A stretch of DNA of 64,000 nucleotides. Origin: Hydrogenophilus thermoluteolus (lineage in GTDB: Bacteria > Pseudomonadota > Gammaproteobacteria > Burkholderiales > Rhodocyclaceae). The position numbers and the translations under genes are program-made. This document shows positions 25,585 through 32,586 of the stretch, piece by piece; the stretch's first letter is position 1, and every line of letters starts with the position of its first letter. Under the pieces are notes generated by a model. The model made no database searches, had not been told where the DNA came from, and saw nothing but the letters and a program-made list of their open reading frames with translations. The stretch spans positions 1-64,000 of the forward strand of contig NZ_AP018558.1 in NCBI RefSeq assembly GCF_003574215.1, read 5' to 3'.

Positions 25585-25704
25585 GGTTCGTCTCCTATCG
25601 GGTTGGTCAATCAAAAAGTGATTATAGACGGTCTTTGCGATCTTTGCACAGGGGTGCCCACCCTTTTGCCGTGTAGGCATCCCGTTTGGCGGCGCTGCGT
25701 GTGC

Positions 25705-27270
25705 TCACGCGGTGCCCACGCTGCGGCCACGCAGGCGCGCTGTTACCGAAGTACGCTTTTCAGGCTGGGCAGTTGCATCGTACTTCTGCGCCATCATCTC
25801 CCCGATCAAGCGGATCACCTGCTGGCTGCCGGTTTCGGCTTGGTGCATCCCGGCGACGATCGCCTGCAGGATCGAATCGTCGTGGAGCCAATCTTGCTTC
25901 GCTTGCGTGATCGCAGCGCGCACACCACTGTGGACCTGTTGGTGCGGCCCTTCGAGTTCGCGGTACGCGGGCAGATGGGAAAACGCGGCTTTGCCGTGCC
26001 CTTCGTAGTACCATTTGCCCAAGCGGCAGTTGTGGTGGTCGACCAGAACCGCTTGCGCCTCTTCCCCTTCGCCGCCCTTCTCCACCGCGACGTAGCCGCG
26101 TTGCATATAGATCACATGGTCGAGCTTCACGAGGCTCGCAAACGCCACGTCTTTCGCTTTGGTGAGTGCCGCGATCGTCTCTTTCGCGCTTTTTGCCACC
26201 TCGTCGAATTGGGCTTCGAAGCCGGTGACTTTGCCCGCAACCTGTTGCGCGGCGTCTGAGAGGGCGAGCGTTTGTGTGACCATCGCGTCGACTTCGCTGC
26301 GTAACCCGCCCATCACCTGCCCGATCTCCTCGGTGGCTTTGCGGGTGCGTTCTGCGAGTTTGCGGACTTCGTCCGCAACCACCGCAAAGCCGCGCCCCAT
26401 CTCGCCCGCGCGCGCTGCTTCGATCGCGGCATTCAACGCCAAAAGGTTGGTCTGCTCGGTGATATCCGCAATCAACTGCACCGCTTTGTCGATCTGGGTG
26501 CTCGAGGCTTCGAGCTGTTTTGCGGTTTGTGCGGTTTCGCTCATGCGGTTGGTGATCTCAGTGAGCGTCGCGGCAATAGCACGTACCGTCTGTTGGCTTT
26601 GTGCCGCACCCGCTTCGTTCTGTTGCGCGAGTTTCAAGACGCCGTCCATTTCGTTGCCGACCGCTACCAGGTCGCTCTGATTCCCCGCCAAGTTTTTGAG
26701 GAGGTTACCGGTATTGAGGTGGTGGAGTTCGCTCATCAAGCGGTTCTTGCGCGAAAACTCCGCCGCTTGTTGCATCGCGTCGAGCGCTTCGTTGATCGCC
26801 GCCATCGAGACCGCGAATTCTCCCGGCATCCCGGCCACGAGCGCTTTGCGGGTGAAATCGTCGCGCTGTGCGCGCAGGAAACAGGTGGTGACCTCTTTGA
26901 AGTAGGCTTCGACGATATCGAGGAACTCGTTGAGTTCCCACGCCACTTTCCCGATCTCACCCAGCCCTTTGGTATGGGTGATGCGGCGGCTGAAGTGCCC
27001 TTTTTTCACCTCCTGCAGCGTCGTAGCGATCTTGCCAAGGGTGACGAAAGGCTGCACGATCGAGCGGTAGGCAAAAAACGCCAAAAAGGTGGTGACGAGC
27101 GGCGCGACGATATTGGGAATTTGTGGACCGTTCATCACGAGTGAGTAACCGGCCATCGCCCAGATGAACAACACGAGGACAACCAGGGTGAATTTGATCC
27201 GTTGCAGCAGGAACGGAATGTGGGCGCTGACGTGACTCGTCGGCTTTTCGATGAGATCGAGCTCGCTCAT
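25705..27270 (-). CDS. Methyl-accepting chemotaxis protein with CZB domain
   Basis: A chemoreceptor that signals to CheA. The 521-residue product has two N-terminal membrane segments (about residues 24-75) with almost no periplasmic loop, so it senses cytoplasmic or membrane cues. A HAMP-like region and coiled coil follow. The signalling tip EQTNLLALNAAIEAARAGE and GRGFAVVADEVRKLAERT is intact. Near the C-terminus CRLGKWYYEG with surrounding His residues is a CZB (chemoreceptor zinc-binding) domain; CZB receptors sense zinc or oxidants such as HOCl. It lies 12 nt after a PAS-domain gene and is probably co-transcribed with it. Confidence 0.93.
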   Translation of the reverse strand: MSELDLIEKPTSHVSAHIPFLLQRIKFTLVVLVLFIWAMAGYSLVMNGPQIPNIVAPLVTTFLAFFAYRSIVQPFVTLGKIATTLQEVKKGHFSRRITHTKGLGEIGKVAWELNEFLDIVEAYFKEVTTCFLRAQRDDFTRKALVAGMPGEFAVSMAAINEALDAMQQAAEFSRKNRLMSELHHLNTGNLLKNLAGNQSDLVAVGNEMDGVLKLAQQNEAGAAQSQQTVRAIAATLTEITNRMSETAQTAKQLEASSTQIDKAVQLIADITEQTNLLALNAAIEAARAGEMGRGFAVVADEVRKLAERTRKATEEIGQVMGGLRSEVDAMVTQTLALSDAAQQVAGKVTGFEAQFDEVAKSAKETIAALTKAKDVAFASLVKLDHVIYMQRGYVAVEKGGEGEEAQAVLVDHHNCRLGKWYYEGHGKAAFSHLPAYRELEGPHQQVHSGVRAAITQAKQDWLHDDSILQAIVAGMHQAETGSQQVIRLIGEMMAQKYDATAQPEKRTSVTARLRGRSVGTA

Positions 27271-27282
27271 GGTTGGGACTCC

Positions 27283-27819
27283 TTACGCATTGGGGTGCGA
27301 CTGGAAGAGGTTGAGGACAAACGACTCATAGGTGTGGCCCTTTTCCGCAAGGTGCGCAGTGAGCCATGCAAGCGACGCGTCGCACGCTTTCGCGGCACCT
27401 GCTTCCTGTTCGATGCGGCGCATCTCGGCGTAGAGGGGTTCGATCACCGCGATCGCGGCGCGCGGTGCCTGGCGGCGTACCGAAAAGTAACCGAGGATGC
27501 GGCCCGCTTCGATGTCGGGCGTGACGTTCGCGAAGACCCAGTAAAAGTGTCCCTCCTTGGTGATGTTTTTGACGAACCCAAACCACTCGTGGCCCTGCGC
27601 GATCGTGTCCCAGAGGTGTTTGAACGCGCCTCTGGGCATATCGGGGTGGCGCACCAGATTGTGTTGTACGCCCAGTGCGTCTTCTTCGGTGAAACCAGAA
27701 ACCTTCATGAAAACGCGGTTGATATAGGTGATACGCCCTTTCGGGTCGGTCTTGCTGATGATCTGCTCATCGGGCGAAAAAGTGACTTCGGTTTGGGTCG
27801 GTGTGATCTTGCGTTTCAT
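27283..27819 (-). CDS. Single PAS-domain protein, aerotaxis-sensor-like
   Basis: The 178-residue product carries a PAS domain resembling that of the aerotaxis receptor Aer: ISKTDPKGRITYINRVFMKVSGF, then HNLVRHPDMPRGAFKHLW and an NITKEGHFYWVFANVTP segment. No signalling domain follows; the C-terminal third is helical. It probably binds a flavin or haem and talks to the co-transcribed chemoreceptor 12 nt downstream. The ATG at 27819 has GGGA seven nucleotides upstream; a GTG at 27846 is less likely. Confidence 0.82.
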   Translation of the reverse strand: MKRKITPTQTEVTFSPDEQIISKTDPKGRITYINRVFMKVSGFTEEDALGVQHNLVRHPDMPRGAFKHLWDTIAQGHEWFGFVKNITKEGHFYWVFANVTPDIEAGRILGYFSVRRQAPRAAIAVIEPLYAEMRRIEQEAGAAKACDASLAWLTAHLAEKGHTYESFVLNLFQSHPNA

Positions 27820-27901
27820 CGCGCTTTCCCAGAGAGCCGTTTGCACTCATTATAGTGAATCTATCGGCTGCCAACGGAAAAACTTGAGCCCTTTTGGCCC
27901 A

Positions 27902-27925
27902 CAAAAAGGCCCACCACCGGTGGGC
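27902..27925 (-). terminator. Intrinsic terminator after the Do-protease gene
   Basis: On the minus strand GCCCACC (complement of 27919-27925) pairs with GGTGGGC (complement of 27909-27915) around a 3-nt loop and is followed by CTTTTTG. It lies about 90 nt after the protease stop and before the PAS gene. A second G/C-rich hairpin without a T tract lies at 27972-28001. Confidence 0.7.
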
Positions 27926-28010
27926 TCAGGGGGTATCTCAGGCCGTATCGGATTCAGGCAGTCGGAACGGGCCCCTGCCTTGAGGCGTGAATGGGCAGGG
28001 GGTGCTCTTG

Positions 28011-29516
28011 TTATCGGGTTACCGCGATGAAAAGACGCATGCCGTCACGGTCGATCAGCAACGCCACCCGTTTGCCCGCTTTGGCGAGCGCCGCTTTGAG
28101 CTCGGCTGGCGTTTGGACCCGCTTCTGATTGACGGCCAAAATGACGTCACCAGGCTGAATTCCCGCTTGCGCAGCGGCGCCGCTCACCGCAGTGACGATC
28201 ACGCCGCCTTCTACGCCGCGGTTTTTCGCTTCTTGCGGGGTGAGCGGGCGCACGGTGAGGCCGAACGGGGTGTCGTTGTCGGTCCCTTTGGCGGTGGGTG
28301 CCGCATCGGGGTCGTCGAGTTCCGCGAGCGTCACCATTTTTTCCAGCCGTTTGCCTTGACGGAGGAGCCCAATCGTCACTTTCTCCCCAGGTCGGCGCTC
28401 GCCGATCATCCGCGGCAAGTCACCCGAGTCCTTCACCTCGTTACCATCGACCGCGACGATGATGTCACCCACCTCGATGCCGGCGCGGGCAGCGGGGCTC
28501 CCCGGCTCGACTTGCGTCACCAGTGCGCCGAAAGGTTTTTCAAGACCGAAACTCTGCGCCAGCGCCTCGTCCATACCCTGGATCACCACGCCGAGTTTGC
28601 CGCGCTGCACTCGACCGTACTGGATGAGTTGGTCTTTGACCTTGAGCGCAACGTCGATGGGGATTGCGAACGAAATCCCCATATAGCCGCCGGAGCGCGA
28701 GTAGATCATGCTGTTGATGCCGATCACCTCGCCCTTGAGGTTGAAGAGCGGCCCACCGGAGTTCCCCGGGTTGATCGCGACGTCGGTTTGGAGAAATGGT
28801 ACGTAGGTCTCGTCGGGCAAGCGGCGCGATTTCGCTGAGATGATTCCGGCGGTGACCGTTTGGTCGAGCCCAAACGGCGCGCCCACGGCGATCACCCATT
28901 CGCCCACCCGCGCTTTTTGGGGATCCCCGAAACGGACCGTGGGGAGATTCTGCGCGTCGATTTTGACCACTGCGACGTCGGTCCGTTTGTCGACTCCCAC
29001 TACCTTCGCGGGGAATTCACGGCCGTCGGCAAGGCGCACGGTGAGTTCCGTCTTACCCCCCTCTTCATCGGAGACGACGTGGGCGTTGGTCAGAATATAG
29101 CCGTCGCTGCTGATGATGAAGCCTGAACCCACGCCACGCCGCACTTCGGGGGCGCCCCCCGGGCCGTGCGGGTTGGGAATGATCGGCATCGGAATCCCGA
29201 AGCGGCGGAAAAATTCGTAGAAGGGGTCACCCTCTTCGAACGGGAACGGCATCGCGCCGGGAAAACCGGTCCGCTCGACGGTGGTTTTTACCGAAATGTT
29301 GACGACGGTGGGTTTGACCGCTTCGGCAAGGTCGGCAAAATCGGGAAGTGAAGCTTCTCGCGTTTCACTGCCGAAAAAGGCTGGGGTGAGCGCCGCGGAG
29401 GCGTGGGGGTGGGCGTGCGCGAACAAGGGTAGCAGCGATGCGGCCGCGGTGAGGCACAGCGCTGCCGCGCGCCGGGAAAGGTTCGTGCGGGGATAACGGG
29501 CCAGGATTCCATCCAT
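28011..29516 (-). CDS. Do-family periplasmic serine endoprotease (DegP/DegQ/MucD-like)
   Basis: Periplasmic protease and chaperone for misfolded envelope proteins. The 501-residue precursor has a signal peptide ending near LLPLFAHAHPHA. The trypsin-like domain carries the triad His in ILTNAHVV, Asp in DKRTDVAVVKID and Ser in NPGNSGGPL. Two PDZ domains follow (GALVTQVEPGSPAARAGIEV and GGVIVTAVSGAAAQAGIQPG). The start at 29516 is supported by AAAGGA seven nucleotides upstream; an upstream in-frame ATG at 29552 lacks one. It is divergent from oxyR. Whether the closest relative is DegP, DegQ or MucD cannot be decided by eye. Confidence 0.93.
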   Translation of the reverse strand: MDGILARYPRTNLSRRAAALCLTAAASLLPLFAHAHPHASAALTPAFFGSETREASLPDFADLAEAVKPTVVNISVKTTVERTGFPGAMPFPFEEGDPFYEFFRRFGIPMPIIPNPHGPGGAPEVRRGVGSGFIISSDGYILTNAHVVSDEEGGKTELTVRLADGREFPAKVVGVDKRTDVAVVKIDAQNLPTVRFGDPQKARVGEWVIAVGAPFGLDQTVTAGIISAKSRRLPDETYVPFLQTDVAINPGNSGGPLFNLKGEVIGINSMIYSRSGGYMGISFAIPIDVALKVKDQLIQYGRVQRGKLGVVIQGMDEALAQSFGLEKPFGALVTQVEPGSPAARAGIEVGDIIVAVDGNEVKDSGDLPRMIGERRPGEKVTIGLLRQGKRLEKMVTLAELDDPDAAPTAKGTDNDTPFGLTVRPLTPQEAKNRGVEGGVIVTAVSGAAAQAGIQPGDVILAVNQKRVQTPAELKAALAKAGKRVALLIDRDGMRLFIAVTR

Positions 29517-29604
29517 ATTGCGTTCCTTTGCAGACAAACGTGGTGTGATCATACCAGCAGGTTAGAATCCTACTCGGTACGGAGAGTTCCAGGAGCGCGA
29601 AACG

Positions 29605-30591
29605 ATGACCGGCATCACGTTGAACGAATTGCGCTACTTGGTGGCGCTGGCGCATGCGCGCCATTTCGGACGCGCGGCGGAGCAGTGTGGTGTGAGCCAG
29701 CCCACGTTGTCGTTGGCGATCAAGAAGTTGGAAAAACGGCTGGGCGCGTTGCTCTTCGAGCGCACCGCTGCCGATGTGAAGCTCACCGAAGTGGGGCGCG
29801 ACGTCGTGGCGCAGGCCGAAAAGGTGCTCTTCGAGGTGCAGCGCCTGGAGGAGATCGCGCAAGCGCATCGCGATCCGTTCATGGGGCCGTTGCGGGTGGG
29901 CGCGATCTATACGATCGGTCCCTACCTCTTTCCCCGTCTGGTTCCCAAAATGCGGGAAAAAGCGCCACAGATGCCGCTGATTCTGGAGGAAGGGTACACG
30001 GCCCAGTTGGCGGAGTCGTTGAAGCGCGGGACGTTGGATGTCGCGGTGTTGTCGCTGCCGTTCGAAGAACCCGGAATCGTCACGCAACCGCTCTATGACG
30101 AACCGTTCCGCGTGCTGTTGCCTGCAGACCATCCGTGGTTGGTGCATGAAGCGATTCCGGCGTCGTGGTTGGCCGAAGCGTCGGTGTTGCTCTTGGGGCC
30201 GGGCAACTGCTTTCGCGATCAGGTGTTGGAGATCTGCCCGCAGTGTGTCCGTCGATCCCCGCTTGAAGAGCCGTTTGCCGGCAGTTCCTTGGAGACGATC
30301 CGTCTGATGGTCGCCAGTGGCTTGGGGATCACGGTATTGCCCGCCTCCGCGGCCGACGACGCCAGCCGCTTGTCGCCGCTGCTTGCCGTGCGGCCGTTCG
30401 CACCGCCCGAACCCTACCGCCGGGTGGTGCTGGCGTGGCGGGTCACCTACCCCCGCCACCGCGCGGTCGATCTGCTGCGCGAAGCGATTTGGGAAGCAGG
30501 GTTACCGGGTGTGCATCGGACAGGGACGTTGGCGGACGGTTATCTCACCAGTCAGGGAGAGTGCTGGGAGACGACGCAGTCCGTGCGCTAG
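29605..30591 (+). CDS. oxyR: OxyR-type LysR regulator of the peroxide response
   Basis: A LysR-family activator switched on by hydrogen peroxide. The 328-residue product starts ITLNELRYLVALAHARHFGRA, the OxyR-type helix-turn-helix. The effector domain has GNCFRDQVLEICPQC with Cys202 and Cys211, the same nine-residue spacing as the redox pair Cys199 and Cys208 of E. coli OxyR. A dps gene lies 1 kb downstream, a typical OxyR target. RBS AGGAG precedes the ATG. The C-terminal tail is longer than in E. coli OxyR (305 residues). Confidence 0.92.
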   Translation: MTGITLNELRYLVALAHARHFGRAAEQCGVSQPTLSLAIKKLEKRLGALLFERTAADVKLTEVGRDVVAQAEKVLFEVQRLEEIAQAHRDPFMGPLRVGAIYTIGPYLFPRLVPKMREKAPQMPLILEEGYTAQLAESLKRGTLDVAVLSLPFEEPGIVTQPLYDEPFRVLLPADHPWLVHEAIPASWLAEASVLLLGPGNCFRDQVLEICPQCVRRSPLEEPFAGSSLETIRLMVASGLGITVLPASAADDASRLSPLLAVRPFAPPEPYRRVVLAWRVTYPRHRAVDLLREAIWEAGLPGVHRTGTLADGYLTSQGECWETTQSVR

Positions 30592-30617
30592 TGTGAGACG
30601 AAAATTTGAAAAAATAA

Positions 30618-30646
30618 TTGACAGAGAAGGAGTCTTGGACTATGAT
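30618..30646 (+). promoter_or_regulatory. Consensus sigma70 promoter at the start of the NYN gene
   Basis: TTGACA at 30618-30623 and TATGAT at 30641-30646 are separated by exactly 17 bp, an almost perfect sigma70 promoter. The predicted transcript would start near 30653, which is inside the open frame and 3' of the ATG codons at 30642 and 30645. Downstream, GCCCCTGG (30660-30667) can pair with CCAGGGGC (30706-30713) enclosing a smaller TCCCT/AGGGA hairpin, followed by a T-rich run. Confidence 0.6.
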
Positions 30647-31451
30647 GACAGAGAAATCCGCCCCTGGCAGTAAGCCTTCCCTCACGGATTCAGGGATCGC
30701 CGAACCCAGGGGCAGTTCTCTTTTCGAACTTCGCCCTGTCGACCTTTTGCGCCACGTCTCTCCTATCGTCACTGCGGTGATGGTGGATGCTGAATTTTTT
30801 CTCAAGCGTGCGCATCGCCTGTTCGGTCCAACAACGCCCCGCGACGCTGCCGAAAAGCTTCACAAGCTGGCACTTGATCATCTCAATGACTCGCACGGCC
30901 AGCGTACGGCCCGTTTGTACCGTATTTTTGTGTACGATGCCCCTCCTGTTGCCTGGAAGGGGCATACGCCCCTCAGAAAGCGGTCGCTGGATTTGGCGCA
31001 GTCTCCGACGGCACAGTGGCGGCACGCGTTTCATGAGACGCTTCGTGGTCTGCGAAAAGTCGCGCTGCGCCTGGGTGAAATCCCTACCAACCAAGTGCGG
31101 TGGCAACTCAAGGCAGAGGTGTTGAAAGAACTCATCAACGGCAAACGCCGTTGGGAAGATCTGACCGACGACGATTTTCGACTGGACTTGCGCCAGAAGG
31201 GTGTCGATATGCGCTTGGGTCTGGATATCGCTTCCTTGGCTTACAAGCGGCAAGTCAACCAGATCGTTTTGATCTCGGGCGATGCCGATTTTGTGCCAGC
31301 AGCGAAGCTTGCACGCCGAGAAGGTATCGATTTCATCCTGGACCCGATGTGGGCTACGATCCGCCCAGACTTATACGAGCACATCGACGGCTTGCGCTCG
31401 GTATGTCCGCGTCCGTCGAAAAAAACTCAGAGTAACGCCGAAGTTTCTTGA
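30642..31451 (+). CDS. NYN/PIN-fold putative ribonuclease
   Basis: The C-terminal 220 residues form a NYN domain: TAVMVDAEFFLKRA at the start, a central RRWEDLTDDDFRLDLRQKGVDMRLGLDIASL and QIVLISGDADFVPAAKLARREG. The Asp residues in MVDAEF, KGVDMRLGLD and SGDADF are those expected to bind the catalytic metal, so RNase activity is likely. The start is unsure. ATG at 30642 has AAGGAG at 30627-30632, but a perfect promoter overlaps that codon; if the promoter is used, translation would begin downstream, possibly at GTG/ATG 30777-30780, just at the domain start. It sits between oxyR and dps. The target RNA is unknown. Confidence 0.8.
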   Translation: MMTEKSAPGSKPSLTDSGIAEPRGSSLFELRPVDLLRHVSPIVTAVMVDAEFFLKRAHRLFGPTTPRDAAEKLHKLALDHLNDSHGQRTARLYRIFVYDAPPVAWKGHTPLRKRSLDLAQSPTAQWRHAFHETLRGLRKVALRLGEIPTNQVRWQLKAEVLKELINGKRRWEDLTDDDFRLDLRQKGVDMRLGLDIASLAYKRQVNQIVLISGDADFVPAAKLARREGIDFILDPMWATIRPDLYEHIDGLRSVCPRPSKKTQSNAEVS

Positions 31452-31528
31452 CACCGTGCGTCAGTGACCGTGATTTCGAGCGAAAGCGCGTCGATTCGAC
31501 ACGCGGCGCGCCAACTCCCTGTGGTTCC

Positions 31529-31583
31529 CTATCGTCGCGATAGGTTTTTCGTGCTCGCAATGTGGGAGCGATGCTGCTATAGT
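31529..31583 (+). promoter_or_regulatory. Candidate OxyR site and promoter of dps
   Basis: CTAT-N7-ATAG at 31529-31543 matches the central half-sites of the OxyR consensus (ATAG-N7-CTAT-N7-ATAG-N7-CTAT); the outer elements are not conserved. A TATAGT -10 lies at 31578-31583, with no good -35, as is common for activator-dependent promoters. The site sits about 35-50 bp upstream of the -10. dps begins 37 nt after the -10. Confidence 0.4.
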
Positions 31584-31618
31584 GTTGACCACGACAACGG
31601 ATCGGAAAGGAGCAGACC

Positions 31619-32092
31619 ATGGAACCGAAAATCGACATCGGCATCGCGCAGGAAGATCGGCAAGCGATCGCGCAAGGGCTCTCCAAACTTTTGGCCGATA
31701 CCTTCGTGCTCTACTTGACGACGCACAATTTCCACTGGAACGTCACCGGCCCGATGTTCCAGACGCTGCACACGATGTTCATGGAGCAATATACGGAGTT
31801 GTGGAACGCACTCGACGAGATCGCGGAGCGGATCCGCGCGCTCGGTCATCCGGCGCCGGGGAGCATGTCGGAGTACCTGAAATTGACTCGCCTTTCCGAA
31901 GTCCACGGTGTGCCGAAAGCGGAGGAGATGGTCCGGATTTTGGTTGCCGGGCACGAGGCGGTGTGTAAGACGGCGCGCGAGATCGTGCCAACCGTGGAAC
32001 GCGCCAACGACGAGCCGACGCTCGATCTCCTCACCCAACGGTTGCAGATCCACGAAAAGACGGCGTGGATGTTGCGCAGCCTCTTGGCGTGA
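31619..32092 (+). CDS. dps: Dps-family ferritin-like DNA-protection protein
   Basis: A dodecameric mini-ferritin that oxidises Fe(II) with peroxide and protects DNA. The 157-residue product has the Dps ferroxidase ligands in THNFHWNVTGPMFQTLH and in ELWNALDEIAERI (His, His, Asp, Glu across the dimer interface). A good ribosome binding site, AAAGGAG, precedes the ATG. Its location 1 kb after oxyR and behind a candidate OxyR site suggests peroxide induction. Confidence 0.95.
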   Translation: MEPKIDIGIAQEDRQAIAQGLSKLLADTFVLYLTTHNFHWNVTGPMFQTLHTMFMEQYTELWNALDEIAERIRALGHPAPGSMSEYLKLTRLSEVHGVPKAEEMVRILVAGHEAVCKTAREIVPTVERANDEPTLDLLTQRLQIHEKTAWMLRSLLA

Positions 32093-32151
32093 GCGTCTGT
32101 TCGTTGTCTGGTCTGGTAACGTCTGGTAACGTAAGCAGAGCGCGCTCCGAG

Positions 32152-32586
32152 ATGCCGACGACGCGTCCGCGCGGCTGGTGGCTCGCAGTGACGCAGGCGT
32201 TACTCAGCTGGTGGGTCGAGGTGCGCGGTTGGGCGGCCGCCACCGCGACGCCGCAGGGGGCGGCTGTAGCGCTTGCCGTGGTGGGGTTGCTTTTCTTTCT
32301 GTTCGGGCTCTGGTGGTTCGTCTTCGACTGGGATCAACTGGTGGCACTCACCCACAACAGTGGGCGCTGCGTCCCATACCTCACCGGCCCGAAAGCGGCG
32401 TTTTTCATCGTCGCGACCCTCACGGCGGTGTTGTTGTCGCTCTTTTCCATCGCCGAGGCGGTTTCGCTCTACCTGCACCGCCGTCGGCGCAAACAGCGCT
32501 GGTCGAATTGGCTCGTGGGGCTGGGGGTTTCGAGTATGCTACTCTGGAGCGCGCTCCTCTACGGCCTTGCGGCGTGGTGTTTTTGA
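32152..32586 (+). CDS. Small membrane protein of unknown function
   Basis: The 144-residue product is not recognised. It has three hydrophobic segments: GAAVALAVVGLLFFLFGLWW near residue 40, AAFFIVATLTAVLLSLFSIA near 82 and WLVGLGVSSMLLWSALLYGL near the C-terminus, with an Arg/Lys-rich loop (HRRRRKQRW) between the last two. The ATG at 32152 was chosen as the first near the hydrophobic core; no strong ribosome binding site is seen. A 10-bp tandem repeat (GTCTGGTAAC twice, 32111-32130) lies just upstream. Its last 48 bases overlap the convergent topB gene. Confidence 0.6.
   Translation: MPTTRPRGWWLAVTQALLSWWVEVRGWAAATATPQGAAVALAVVGLLFFLFGLWWFVFDWDQLVALTHNSGRCVPYLTGPKAAFFIVATLTAVLLSLFSIAEAVSLYLHRRRRKQRWSNWLVGLGVSSMLLWSALLYGLAAWCF

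Noticed and set aside
30618..30641. TTG at 30618 as the start of the NYN gene
   Set aside because: The TTG is the first half of a perfect -35 hexamer (TTGACA) and has no ribosome binding site before it.
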